NCBI GenBank assembly: GCA_963921355.3
Contig: OZ001190.1
Location: forward strand, 2,914,001-2,978,000
Direction of reading: 5' to 3'
Length of the DNA stretch: 64,000 nucleotides
DNA from: CAWUEZ02 sp963921355
Lineage (GTDB): Bacteria > Pseudomonadota > Alphaproteobacteria > Thalassobaculales > Thalassobaculaceae
Part shown: positions 51,074 to 64,000 of the stretch, one piece after another
Position numbering within the stretch: position 1 is the stretch's first letter
Layout of the letters: every line of letters starts with the position of its first letter
Program-made: the position numbers and the translations under genes
The notes under the pieces: model-generated
Seen by the model: only the letters and a program-made list of their open reading frames with translations
Told to the model about the DNA's origin: nothing
Database searches by the model: none

Positions 51074-52546
51074 TCAGACGATCTTCGCTTCGGCGAGCTT
51101 GCGCTGCAGCTCCTTGAGGCGGGCGGCGCGCTCACCCTTCTGCTCGGCACCGCTGAGATAGCTCTCAAGGAAATCCGGCTTCTTCATGAGCTGCTGGGCG
51201 GCACTGCGGGCGCGATCAAGGTTGTCGCCTTCTATGAACGCGCCCTCGCGGCACAGCTCGATCACCCGACCCAGGCGCTCGGCGACGGACCCGCCGCCGT
51301 CGTTCAGCTTTTCCAGCAGCCGGGTGCTGTCGAGCAGGGCCGTCTGGGCCTGCTCGATCTGATTGGCCATGCGTTCGCGGGACCGTTCGGCGACCCGCGA
51401 TCCCTGCATGGCCCGATGCAGGGACCCCAGGGTCTTGATCTGCTGGCGCACCGACAGGCCTTCGGGCAGAAGCTTGGTCTCGACATTCGGCTGGCCCATC
51501 AGGTCGGTGATATAGCCTTCCAGATACAGCTCCGCCGTCTCGCCGAAGATGTTCTTGTGGAGCTTGAGCGCCCGCATCACCCGTTCGCCGACGCTCTTCG
51601 AGCCCTGCATCAGCATGTCGATCGTCTGATCCGACAGCGAGCGCGAGAGGCGGCGCTCGAGCGCCTGCTGGGTGGCGTCACCGCCGACCAGCTCGCCGTC
51701 GACGGTCAGAGCCTCGCGCAGCTCGACGACAAACGCGATCTCGTCCGCCAGCATCTTGCGGGTCATCTTGTCCGGCCCACCGACGATGCGCACGATATGG
51801 GCCGCCAGCACCTGGCGGGTCTCGCGCATCGAGGCCTTGAAGAGCGCCATGAAGAGCGGCTTGCCGAGGGGCGCCTTGGGCGGCGCGTCGGGCGGAGACG
51901 CGGTCTCGTTGACCAGTCCCAACAGGCTGATGATGGCATCGCCGGCGGTCTCGAATTCACCGAACGTTGCCGTCATCGCCTCCGGGGTGCGCAGCAGTTC
52001 CGCCAGCAGCTTGTCGACGCAGCCCTGGGGGACCGGTCCGGAAGCGGCGGCCGCGAAATCCAGAACGGCGGCGATTTTCTCCTGCCATTCCTTCTTGTCT
52101 CGCAGACCCAGCGCCATAGACGCATAGGCTCGGAATTCGAACGCCTCATCCTCTTCATCGACCTTCTGGGTCAGGAGGCTGGCGGCCGTCTCCTTGGTCA
52201 TCGGCTCGGGCGACAGGTCTTCGAGCCTGGCCGCGGTCGACTTCTGGGCGGCGTCCGCGATGTCCCAGAGCCGACGAATGCGCTCGCTGACCGGGACGCT
52301 CATGCCCCGGACCTGCCAGCTCGCGGTTTTCTGGACCGCCTGCATCGCGCTGGTGCCGGCGTTCATCATGTCGCGCTGGTGGTCGGCGCTGTGCAGGATC
52401 TCCAGGACGGTGAGCTTGCGCGGCAACAGGTAGGCCGAGGCCGCACGCGCGAAGACCTCCCGGGCGTCGGCGCCGAACAGATCCTCCGGCTCCTCGCACA
52501 CGGCAGACTTTGCGAGCTCCATGTCGTCACGTGGGATGAACGTCAT
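51074..52546 (-). CDS. Large helical protein of unknown function (490 aa)
   Basis: From ATG 52546 (AGAGAGG just upstream) a 490-aa soluble, almost fully helical protein with many Ala, Glu, Leu and Lys residues. Recognisable stretches are EILHSADHQRDMMNAG, SERIRRLWDIADAAQKSTA, MRALKLHKNIFGETAELYLE and a C-terminal coiled-coil-like AEQKGERAARLKELQRKLAE. No signal peptide, membrane segment or catalytic motif was found. I do not recognise a named family; it may be restricted to alphaproteobacteria. It ends ten bases before puuE on the same strand. Confidence 0.75.
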   Translation of the reverse strand: MTFIPRDDMELAKSAVCEEPEDLFGADAREVFARAASAYLLPRKLTVLEILHSADHQRDMMNAGTSAMQAVQKTASWQVRGMSVPVSERIRRLWDIADAAQKSTAARLEDLSPEPMTKETAASLLTQKVDEEDEAFEFRAYASMALGLRDKKEWQEKIAAVLDFAAAASGPVPQGCVDKLLAELLRTPEAMTATFGEFETAGDAIISLLGLVNETASPPDAPPKAPLGKPLFMALFKASMRETRQVLAAHIVRIVGGPDKMTRKMLADEIAFVVELREALTVDGELVGGDATQQALERRLSRSLSDQTIDMLMQGSKSVGERVMRALKLHKNIFGETAELYLEGYITDLMGQPNVETKLLPEGLSVRQQIKTLGSLHRAMQGSRVAERSRERMANQIEQAQTALLDSTRLLEKLNDGGGSVAERLGRVIELCREGAFIEGDNLDRARSAAQQLMKKPDFLESYLSGAEQKGERAARLKELQRKLAEAKIV

Positions 52547-52637
52547 TGCCTCTCTGTCCCCCGCTCGGCGACCATGCTCAATAGGGAGCAACATTGCCGC
52601 AGAATTCTTACTTTAGCTTTTAACCCAGAGATTGGGG

Positions 52638-53510
52638 CTAGTCGACGGGGGCCAGTCTTGCCAGTGCGGCCTGGTGCAGCGCGATCGCGGCGGCGCCGGA
52701 AACGTTGAGAGAGCGGATCGGAGGGCGGGTCGGAAGGTGGGCGAGCAGGTCGCAGGTCTCGCGGGTCAGCCGCCGCAGGCCATCGCCTTCCGCCCCGAAG
52801 ACCAGGGCCGTGCGGTCCTGCATGTCGATCTGGTGGAGCGGACGTGCGCCTTCCTCTGCCAGTCCGATGCACCAGAACCCCGCCTCCTGCAGCGTGCGGA
52901 GCGCGCGGGCCAGGTTGGTGACCCGGACCAGCGGCAGGACGTCGAGCGCTCCGGATGCCGCCTTGGCTACCGTGGCGCCGGCCTGCGGCGAATGCCGATC
53001 CTGGAGAATGACGGCTTCGGCGCCGAATGCGGCGGCCGACCGCATCACCGCGCCGATGTTGTGCGGATCGGTAACCTGATCGAGCACAACCATAACGGCC
53101 CGGTCTCCGACCTCGGCGATGGCCTGCTCGAGCGATATCTCGGCCAGCGGGTCGACCATCGCGGCCACGCCCTGGTGGACCGCATCGACACCGAGGAGGC
53201 TGTCCAGATCGGCCTTCTCGACGACGCGGGGGGCTGGCAGTGTCGACCGGCGTGCGGGCGGCAAAGCGGCGAGGCGATCGCCAAGCTCCGCCGACTGGCC
53301 TTCGAGGCACATCAGGTCCCGCACGCTGCGGCGCGGGTTGGCGAGTGCGGCGCCGACGGCGTGCCAGCCGAAAAGGACATTGGACGGCGGTGCCGTGGGG
53401 GCGCTGTCGGGCCGCGAGTCCCGGGCGTGCCGGGCCGGGCGCGCGGGCGGACGCAGCGCCGGGGAAGACGGATGCGACGGCCGTTTGCGGCCCGGTTTTC
53501 GTTTCACCAT
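52638..53510 (-). CDS. rlmB: 23S rRNA (guanosine-2'-O-)-methyltransferase RlmB / TrmH family
   Basis: SpoU-type methyltransferase with a trefoil-knot SAM site, 290 aa. A basic Pro/Arg-rich N-terminus (MVKRKPGRKRPSHPSSPAL) leads to the substrate-binding domain NVLFGWHAVGAALANPRR, then the SPOUT motifs DQVTDPHNIGAVMRSAAAFG, LVFGAEGDGLRRL and RSLNVSGAAAIALHQA, all complete. It methylates G2251 (E. coli numbering) in 23S rRNA. It stands before tRNA-Tyr and tuf on the opposite strand; the pairing of an rRNA methyltransferase with tRNA-Tyr/tuf is common. Confidence 0.94.
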   Translation of the reverse strand: MVKRKPGRKRPSHPSSPALRPPARPARHARDSRPDSAPTAPPSNVLFGWHAVGAALANPRRSVRDLMCLEGQSAELGDRLAALPPARRSTLPAPRVVEKADLDSLLGVDAVHQGVAAMVDPLAEISLEQAIAEVGDRAVMVVLDQVTDPHNIGAVMRSAAAFGAEAVILQDRHSPQAGATVAKAASGALDVLPLVRVTNLARALRTLQEAGFWCIGLAEEGARPLHQIDMQDRTALVFGAEGDGLRRLTRETCDLLAHLPTRPPIRSLNVSGAAAIALHQAALARLAPVD

Positions 53511-53668
53511 GGTTGTGGTACCTTCGCATCATCACACAGTCCCTCCCGCGCGGTTTGCCGCCGCGGTCGAAATGGGGCGTGTTCGTCGTTGACAAACCGA
53601 CGCGAATTACCATAGTTCGCACTCCCTCTGGAACGGGCTCGTTCGCGCGAGGTCGTGGACCGATCCAA

Positions 53669-53754
53669 GGTGGGGTGGCCGAGTGGTTAAAGGCAGCAGA
53701 CTGTAAATCTGCCCGCGTACGCGTACGTAGGTTCGAATCCTACCCCCACCACCA
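53669..53754 (+). tRNA. tRNA-Tyr (anticodon GTA)
   Basis: Class II tRNA: GGTGGGGTGGCCGAGTGG start, anticodon loop CTGTAAA between CAGA and TCTG (anticodon GTA), a long variable arm CCCGCGTACGCGTACG-like, T-arm AGGTTCGAATCCT and acceptor GGTGGGG/CCCCACC with encoded ACCA. The long variable arm fits Tyr. It is the first gene of the tuf-secE region. Confidence 0.97.
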
Positions 53755-53866
53755 CTTCTTACGATCGGGACCGACCGCTGATAAAGCGTCCCTGACAGAG
53801 ACCGAATAGGGATCTCGGCATCCGACGCGATGCCTTAACGCTGTAGCCGACGGGATGTGACGAGAC

Positions 53867-55057
<1,191 letters not shown>

Positions 55058-55079
55058 GGCGGAGGCGAAAACGAAAACG

Positions 55080-55100
55080 CGCCCGGGGTGCCGTCGGGCG
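55080..55100 (+). terminator. Weak hairpin after tuf
   Basis: CGCCCG (55080-55085) and CGGGCG (55095-55100) form a six-bp stem with a nine-base loop just before tRNA-Trp. No U-tract follows, so it would be at best an inefficient or factor-dependent end, or a processing site for the tRNA. Confidence 0.4.
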
Positions 55101-55107
55101 TGAGGTT

Positions 55108-55183
55108 AGGAGTGTAGCTCAATTGGTAGAGCACCGGTCTCCAAAACCGGTTGTTGGGGGTTCGAGTCCCTCCACTCCTGCCA
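55108..55183 (+). tRNA. tRNA-Trp (anticodon CCA)
   Basis: AGGAGTGTAGCTCAATTGG start, anticodon loop CTCCAAA (anticodon CCA) flanked by CCGGT and ACCGG, T-arm GGGGGTTCGAGTCCC, acceptor stem AGGAGTG/CACTCCT, discriminator G and an encoded CCA (55181-55183). tRNA-Trp ahead of secE is the standard bacterial arrangement. Confidence 0.98.
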
Positions 55184-55303
55184 ACGATTGGGGATCTAAA
55201 CACGGGGGCGCTGTCGGAAGTTCCGGCGGGCGCCGTCCATGTTCTGGTGTTTGTAAGCTGAGCGGATGACCGCGAGAGCGGAAATCGGCGGACGGGAAAG
55301 AGA

Positions 55304-55501
55304 ATGGCCAAGGTAAGTCCCGCCCAATTCGTGCGTCAGGTGCGGCAGGAAGTGTCGCGGGTGACGTGGGCGACCCGGAAGGAGACGGCGGTGGCTACCC
55401 TGATGGTGTTCATCATGGTGTTCCTGGCGGCGATCTTCTTCTTCGTCGTGGATCAGATCCTGTCCTGGGGCGTTCAGTTGATCCTCGGGCTCGGAGGCTG
55501 A
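55304..55501 (+). CDS. secE: Preprotein translocase subunit SecE
   Basis: Small essential subunit of the SecYEG channel; 65 aa with the typical alphaproteobacterial form: a short amphipathic stretch (PAQFVRQVRQEVSRVTWATR, with the conserved V-x-W-P/A-TRKE) and one membrane helix (VFIMVFLAAIFFFVVDQILSW). It ends two bases before nusG starts, and the two are co-transcribed in nearly all bacteria. Confidence 0.96.
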   Translation: MAKVSPAQFVRQVRQEVSRVTWATRKETAVATLMVFIMVFLAAIFFFVVDQILSWGVQLILGLGG

Positions 55502-55502
55502 T

Positions 55503-56033
55503 ATGGCGCAGCGTTGGTACGTCGTGCACGCCTATTCCGGCTTCGAGAAGAAGGTCGCCCAGGCGATCCTGGAACAGGCCGCGACCCAGGGTCTGGACGA
55601 CCTGATCACCGAGGTCATGGTGCCGACCGAAGAAGTGATCGAAATGCGGCGCGGATCGAAGGTCAGCACCGAGCGCAAATTCTTCCCGGGCTATCTGCTC
55701 GTGAAGATGGAGCTGACCGACGAGACCTGGCACATGGTCCAGAACCAGCCGAAGGTGACTGGCTTCGTTGGCGGCAAGAGCCGCCCCATGCCGATCACCA
55801 ACGCCGAGGCGGAGCGGCTGATCAAGCAGGTTTCGGAAGGCGTCGACCGGCCGAAGCCGTCGATCACCTTCGAGATCGGCGAGCAGGTGCGCGTCGCCGA
55901 CGGCCCGTTCGCGACCTTCAACGGTCTGGTCGAGGACGTGGACGAGGAGAAGGCGCGTTTGAAAGTTGCGGTGTCGATCTTCGGACGCTCGACGCCGGTC
56001 GATCTGGATTTCACCCAGGTCGAGAAGATTTGA
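55503..56033 (+). CDS. nusG: Transcription termination/antitermination protein NusG
   Basis: Elongation factor that binds RNA polymerase and couples it to Rho or the ribosome. The N-terminal NGN domain has RWYVVHAYSGFEKKVAQAI and the FFPGYLLVKMEL strand; the C-terminal KOW domain has EIGEQVRVADGPFATFNGLVE. 176 aa is normal. ATG 55503 follows secE by one base gap. Confidence 0.97.
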   Translation: MAQRWYVVHAYSGFEKKVAQAILEQAATQGLDDLITEVMVPTEEVIEMRRGSKVSTERKFFPGYLLVKMELTDETWHMVQNQPKVTGFVGGKSRPMPITNAEAERLIKQVSEGVDRPKPSITFEIGEQVRVADGPFATFNGLVEDVDEEKARLKVAVSIFGRSTPVDLDFTQVEKI

Positions 56034-56048
56034 ATTTGTCCGGGGGTG

Positions 56049-56116
56049 ACGCCATCTGTAGGCGTTGGCCCATTCATCAATCCTCCTGTGGGAGGTGTCC
56101 GCGAAGTCCTGCGGAC
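56049..56116 (+). promoter_or_regulatory. Structured leader of rplK-rplA
   Basis: Between nusG and rplK there are three short stems: ACGCC (56049-56053) / GGCGT (56061-56065), CCTCC / GGAGG near 56082-56095, and GTCCGC (56097-56102) / GCGGAC (56111-56116). In E. coli the rplK leader binds L1 for feedback control; these stems are a candidate for the same role, but the L1 target consensus was not verified. Confidence 0.4.
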
Positions 56117-56149
56117 GCCGCACCACGGGTCGCGTAAAGGAAGGCAGTA

Positions 56150-56578
56150 ATGGCTAAGAAGATCGTCGGCTATATCAAGCTGGAGATCCCGGCCGGGGCG
56201 GCGAACCCGTCGCCCCCGGTGGGCCCGGCACTCGGTCAACGCGGACTCAACATCATGGAGTTCTGCAAGGCGTTCAACGCCGCGACCGAGAAGATGGAAA
56301 AGGGTATGCCGGTCCCGGTGGTGATCACCGCCTATGGCGACCGCACCTTTTCCTTCATCACCAAGACGTCCCCGGTGTCGTATTTCCTGAAGAAGGCTTC
56401 GAAACTTCCGAAGGGCGCGCAGACCCCGGGGCGCGGCACGGTCGGCAAGGTCACGATCGACCAGGTTCGCGAAATCGCCGAGGCCAAGATGCCCGACCTG
56501 AACGCGGTCGACATGGACGGCGCGGTTCAGATGATCAAAGGGTCTGCCCGGTCCATGGGCATCGAAGTGGTGGAGTGA
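56150..56578 (+). CDS. rplK: 50S ribosomal protein L11
   Basis: Component of the GTPase-associated centre of the large subunit. 142 aa, starting MAKKIVGYIKLEIPAGAANP, then PSPPVGPALGQRGLNIMEFC and the RNA-binding C-terminal half with KKASKLPKGAQTPGRGTVGK and SARSMGIEV. AAAGGAAGG precedes ATG 56150. It is seven bases ahead of rplA. Confidence 0.98.
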   Translation: MAKKIVGYIKLEIPAGAANPSPPVGPALGQRGLNIMEFCKAFNAATEKMEKGMPVPVVITAYGDRTFSFITKTSPVSYFLKKASKLPKGAQTPGRGTVGKVTIDQVREIAEAKMPDLNAVDMDGAVQMIKGSARSMGIEVVE

Positions 56579-56585
56579 GGCGATC

Positions 56586-57293
56586 ATGGCAAAGACAGGA
56601 AAGCGCCTGCGCGGCGCATACGGCTCGGTTGACCGCACCGCGCTCTACGCGATGCCGGAAGCCATCAAACTGATCAAGGACGCGTCCAGCGCCAAGTTCG
56701 ACGAGACTGTCGAGATCTCGATGAATCTGGGCGTCGATCCGCGGCACTCCGACCAGATGGTGCGTGGCATGGTTTCGCTGCCGCACGGAACCGGCAAGTC
56801 GGTTCGGGTCGCCGTGTTCGCCAAAGACGCCAAGGCCGATGAGGCCCGTGAGGCGGGTGCCGAGGTTGTTGGCGCCGAGGATCTGATGGAAGAGATCCAG
56901 GGGGGCCGCTCGGACTTTGACCGGGTCATCGCAACCCCGGACATGATGGCGGTGGTGGGCCGGCTCGGTAAGATCCTCGGTCCCCGGGGGCTGATGCCGA
57001 ACCCGAAGCTCGGCACCGTGACGCCGAACGTGGGTGAGGCGGTGCAGGCCGCCAAGGCGGGTCAGGTCGAGTTCCGTGTCGAGAAGGCCGGGATCGTCCA
57101 CGCCGGCATCGGCAAGGCGAGCTTTTCCGAAGACCAGCTGGTCGAGAACGCGACCGCCTTTGTTGACGCGATCCAGAAGGCCAAACCTTCCGGCGCGAAG
57201 GGCAGCTACATCAAGCGGGTGTCGATCAGCTCGACCATGGGGCCGGGCATCAAGGTCGACACGTCGGCACTTGGGACCGCCTCGGCAGCCTGA
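56586..57293 (+). CDS. rplA: 50S ribosomal protein L1
   Basis: Forms the L1 stalk at the E site and acts as repressor of its own operon in many bacteria. 235 aa with the usual AKTGKRLRGAYGSVDR N-terminus, DPRHSDQMVRGMVSLPHGTG, PDMMAVVGRLGKILGPRGLM (the L1 signature), and the GSYIKRVSISSTMGPGIKVD C-terminus. It follows rplK by seven bases. After its stop a 275-base leader precedes rplJ. Confidence 0.98.
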   Translation: MAKTGKRLRGAYGSVDRTALYAMPEAIKLIKDASSAKFDETVEISMNLGVDPRHSDQMVRGMVSLPHGTGKSVRVAVFAKDAKADEAREAGAEVVGAEDLMEEIQGGRSDFDRVIATPDMMAVVGRLGKILGPRGLMPNPKLGTVTPNVGEAVQAAKAGQVEFRVEKAGIVHAGIGKASFSEDQLVENATAFVDAIQKAKPSGAKGSYIKRVSISSTMGPGIKVDTSALGTASAA

Positions 57294-57373
57294 GCGGCCG
57301 AGAACGGTTAACTGAATCGCCGCGCCCTCTCGGGGGCGGGGTGCCAGGGTCGGGGGTTCATCCCGACCCGACC

Positions 57374-57440
57374 TGTCCAAGACTACGGGCGGCCCTGGGC
57401 ATACCGATCAGGGCCTTAAACTCCGCCCGTACAGACGGGA
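57374..57440 (+). ncRNA. L10 leader (autoregulatory RNA of rplJ-rplL)
   Basis: Within the 275-base rplA-rplJ gap, GTCCAAGACTACGGGCGG is followed by GCCCTGGG / CAGGGCC-type pairing, CTTAAACTCCGCCCG and ACAGACGGGA. The GGGCGG / CCGCCC stem with CCAAGAC and CAGACGG flanks is the known pattern of the ribosomal protein L10(L12)4 binding leader with its kink-turn. When bound it would block rplJ translation. The remainder of the gap (57294-57373, 57441-57568) holds GC-rich stems such as TCGGGGG / CCCGA, with no gene. Confidence 0.78.
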
Positions 57441-57568
57441 GCGCCAATCGGTTCCGGCATTGCCGGCTCGGTTGGACTTCTGGGACAGGCGAACAAAGGT
57501 GGGCCGCGTACGTTGCCCGCCTTCGTGCAACCGGACCGACGGTGTCGGTCCAGACGCGGAGATGAGAG

Positions 57569-58081
57569 GTGAATCGAACCGAAAAGGCCGAACTGGTCGA
57601 CTCTCTTCGTCAGACATTCGAGGGCTCCGAAGTCGTCGTCATCACCCACCAGACGGGGTTGACGGTGACCGAGGTCGAAGGCTTGCGCTCGAAGGTCCGC
57701 GAAGCAGGGGCCGGCTACAAGGTCACGAAAAATCGGCTCGCCCGTCTTGCTCTGCAGGGCACGCGCTACGAAGGCCTGACCGACATGTTCACCGGTCCGA
57801 CGTCCGTCACGACGTCGGATGACCCGGTGGCTGCCGCGAAGGTCATCGTCGAGTTCGCCAACTCGAATGACAAGGTCACCATCATCGGTGGTGGCATGGG
57901 CGAACGACAGCTCGGAGTCGACGAGATCAAGGCTTTGGCCAAGACCCCGCCGATCGAAGAGACGCGTGCCAAGCTCGTGGGTCTGCTGCAGACCCCGGCC
58001 TCGCGCCTGGTGGGAGTGCTGACCGCACCCGCCGGTGGTGTGGCTCGGGTGCTGGCGGCCCGTGGCGAGCAGTCGGAGTGA
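57569..58081 (+). CDS. rplJ: 50S ribosomal protein L10
   Basis: Base of the L7/L12 stalk. 170 aa with the typical N-terminus MNRTEKAELVDSLRQTFEGS, the GAGYKVTKNRLARLAL motif, FTGPTSVTTSDDPVAAAKV and a C-terminal tail for L7/L12 dimers (LAARGEQSE). The start is GTG 57569, with GGAG seven bases upstream; an ATG nearby is out of frame. Translation is likely controlled by the upstream L10 leader. Confidence 0.97.
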   Translation: MNRTEKAELVDSLRQTFEGSEVVVITHQTGLTVTEVEGLRSKVREAGAGYKVTKNRLARLALQGTRYEGLTDMFTGPTSVTTSDDPVAAAKVIVEFANSNDKVTIIGGGMGERQLGVDEIKALAKTPPIEETRAKLVGLLQTPASRLVGVLTAPAGGVARVLAARGEQSE

Positions 58082-58132
58082 GAGCGGACGACCCGCTCTG
58101 TCATAGGAAGATCCAACCTGGAGTGAATGGAA

Positions 58133-58516
58133 ATGGCTGATCTTGAAAAGCTCGTTGATGAGCTGTCCAACCTGACGGTCCTCGAGGCCGCCGAACTGTC
58201 CAAGCTTCTCGAAGAGAAGTGGGGCGTCTCGGCCGCCGCGCCGGTCGCCATGGCGGTGCCGGCTGGCGCCGGCGGTGACGCCGGCGGCGCGGCCGCGGAA
58301 GAGAAGACCGAATTCGACGTGGTCCTTGCCGCCGCCGGCGACAAGAAGATTAACGTTATTAAGGAGGTCCGTGCGATCACCGGTCTTGGCCTGAAGGAAG
58401 CCAAGGACCTGGTCGAAGGCGCTCCGAAGCCGGTCAAGGAAGGCGCGTCCAAGGACGAGGCCGAAGAACTGAAGAAGAAGCTGGAAGAGGCTGGCGCCAC
58501 CGTCGAACTCAAGTGA
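58133..58516 (+). CDS. rplL: 50S ribosomal protein L7/L12
   Basis: Multi-copy stalk protein that recruits GTPase factors. 127 aa from ATG 58133 (GGAG nine bases upstream), with MADLEKLVDELSNLTVLEAA, an Ala/Gly-rich hinge (VPAGAGGDAGGAAAEE) and the C-terminal domain FDVVLAAAGDKKINVIKEVR. ATG 58127 is in frame but too near the ribosome site and gives an atypical N-terminus. Confidence 0.97.
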   Translation: MADLEKLVDELSNLTVLEAAELSKLLEEKWGVSAAAPVAMAVPAGAGGDAGGAAAEEKTEFDVVLAAAGDKKINVIKEVRAITGLGLKEAKDLVEGAPKPVKEGASKDEAEELKKKLEEAGATVELK

Positions 58517-58545
58517 GTTCGCACGCTTCCAGTGTTTGAGGATGA

Positions 58546-58644
58546 GGTCGGGAGCGGCGCGAGGTATCGCGTCCGCTCCTGACCCGTTCCTCGGTTCCGG
58601 ACGGGATCGGTGCTCGGCACACCGGCTCCGCCCCGAACCGAGGA
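58546..58644 (+). promoter_or_regulatory. Two strong hairpins between rplL and rpoB
   Basis: First stem 58546-58584: GGTC-x-GGAGCGG pairs with CCGCTCC-x-GACC, extended by CGCGA / TCGCG around a small loop. Second stem 58588-58644: TCCTCGGTTC and GAACCGAGGA are a perfect 10-bp pair with further GC pairing inside. No U-tract follows either. In E. coli this gap holds a partial terminator and an RNase III cut site that lower rpoBC expression relative to rplJL; an equivalent role is inferred. The rest of the gap (58645-58749) shows no gene. Confidence 0.6.
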
Positions 58645-58749
58645 CACGCCTGGATCCCGGTCAGAGCCGGGGCTGGGCGTCGTCGTTGTTTCGCCTGACG
58701 GGTCGCCGGAGACCTGTCGGGTCACTTGCGAGGTCGACGAGGTCGCAAC

Positions 58750-62931
<4,182 letters not shown>

Positions 62932-63046
62932 CACCCGGCCGGCCGCGATCGCGGCCTATCGGGTGTAGTCGCCGGTTCGAAGAGCCGGCAGAGGTCCCGG
63001 GGACGCCCGGGTTCGCAACAGCGCCAGTGGCGCGAGGAGTGCTTCG

Positions 63047-64000
<954 letters not shown>

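Overview
The window is a GC-rich, gene-dense stretch of a bacterial chromosome, almost certainly an alphaproteobacterium and probably of the Rhodospirillales type. The supporting signs are the block lptF-lptG-lptD-surA-pdxA-rsmA, the neighbourhood mltG / yicC / gmk, tRNA-Trp-secE-nusG-rplKAJL-rpoBC behind an isolated tuf gene, and two PAS_5-type small proteins. No rRNA operon, integrase, transposase, CRISPR array or prophage was found. There is no stretch above 300 bases without a gene or recognisable element; the longest are the rplJ leader (57294-57568), the region upstream of the broken methyltransferase gene (47330-47595) and the rplL-rpoB spacer (58517-58749).

Layout. 1-13148 is core envelope and housekeeping: mltG (cut by the left edge), an SDR oxidoreductase, yicC, gmk, then on the minus strand lptF, lptG, lptD, surA, pdxA, rsmA and a GNAT acetyltransferase, chained by 4-8 base overlaps, and divergent pepA. 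13309-39246 is an accessory metabolic region: hydantoinase/oxoprolinase hyuA-hyuB, a sorbosone-type dehydrogenase, N-acyl-D-amino-acid deacylase, amidase, VOC protein, mnmC, aldo/keto reductase, cyclopropane-fatty-acid synthase, an E. coli-type lysA, a CHASE histidine kinase, a hydrolase/aldolase/YcgN operon, an enolase-superfamily enzyme, a D-2-hydroxyacid dehydrogenase, and a four-gene membrane redox operon built around a ferric-reductase-like/Rieske fusion. 40251-45437 is a three-gene surface-glycan module: a giant membrane protein, a flippase-like protein and a GT9 glycosyltransferase.

46949-49832 is a decaying patch next to tRNA-Thr. Three neighbouring genes (a VOC protein, a TylF-like methyltransferase and a sugar O-methyltransferase) each carry one lesion: an in-frame TAA, an in-frame TAG and a frameshift. 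The 5' half of the middle gene is strikingly AT-rich. A perfect 13-bp palindrome upstream is a likely operator for the adjoining WYL regulator. 50122-53510 holds puuE, a 490-aa orphan and rlmB. 53669-64000 is the transcription/translation core: tRNA-Tyr, tuf, tRNA-Trp, secE, nusG, rplK, rplA, an L10 leader, rplJ, rplL, rpoB and the start of rpoC.

The most unusual signals are: (1) a dispersed palindromic repeat whose CTAG-type ends supply the TAG stop codon of the neighbouring gene at three separate places; (2) the membrane redox operon at 36811-39246; (3) the cluster of singly broken genes at 46949-49832; (4) a tuf gene whose codon choice differs from its neighbours until near its 3' end. Function calls rest on motifs read by eye; no database search was run.
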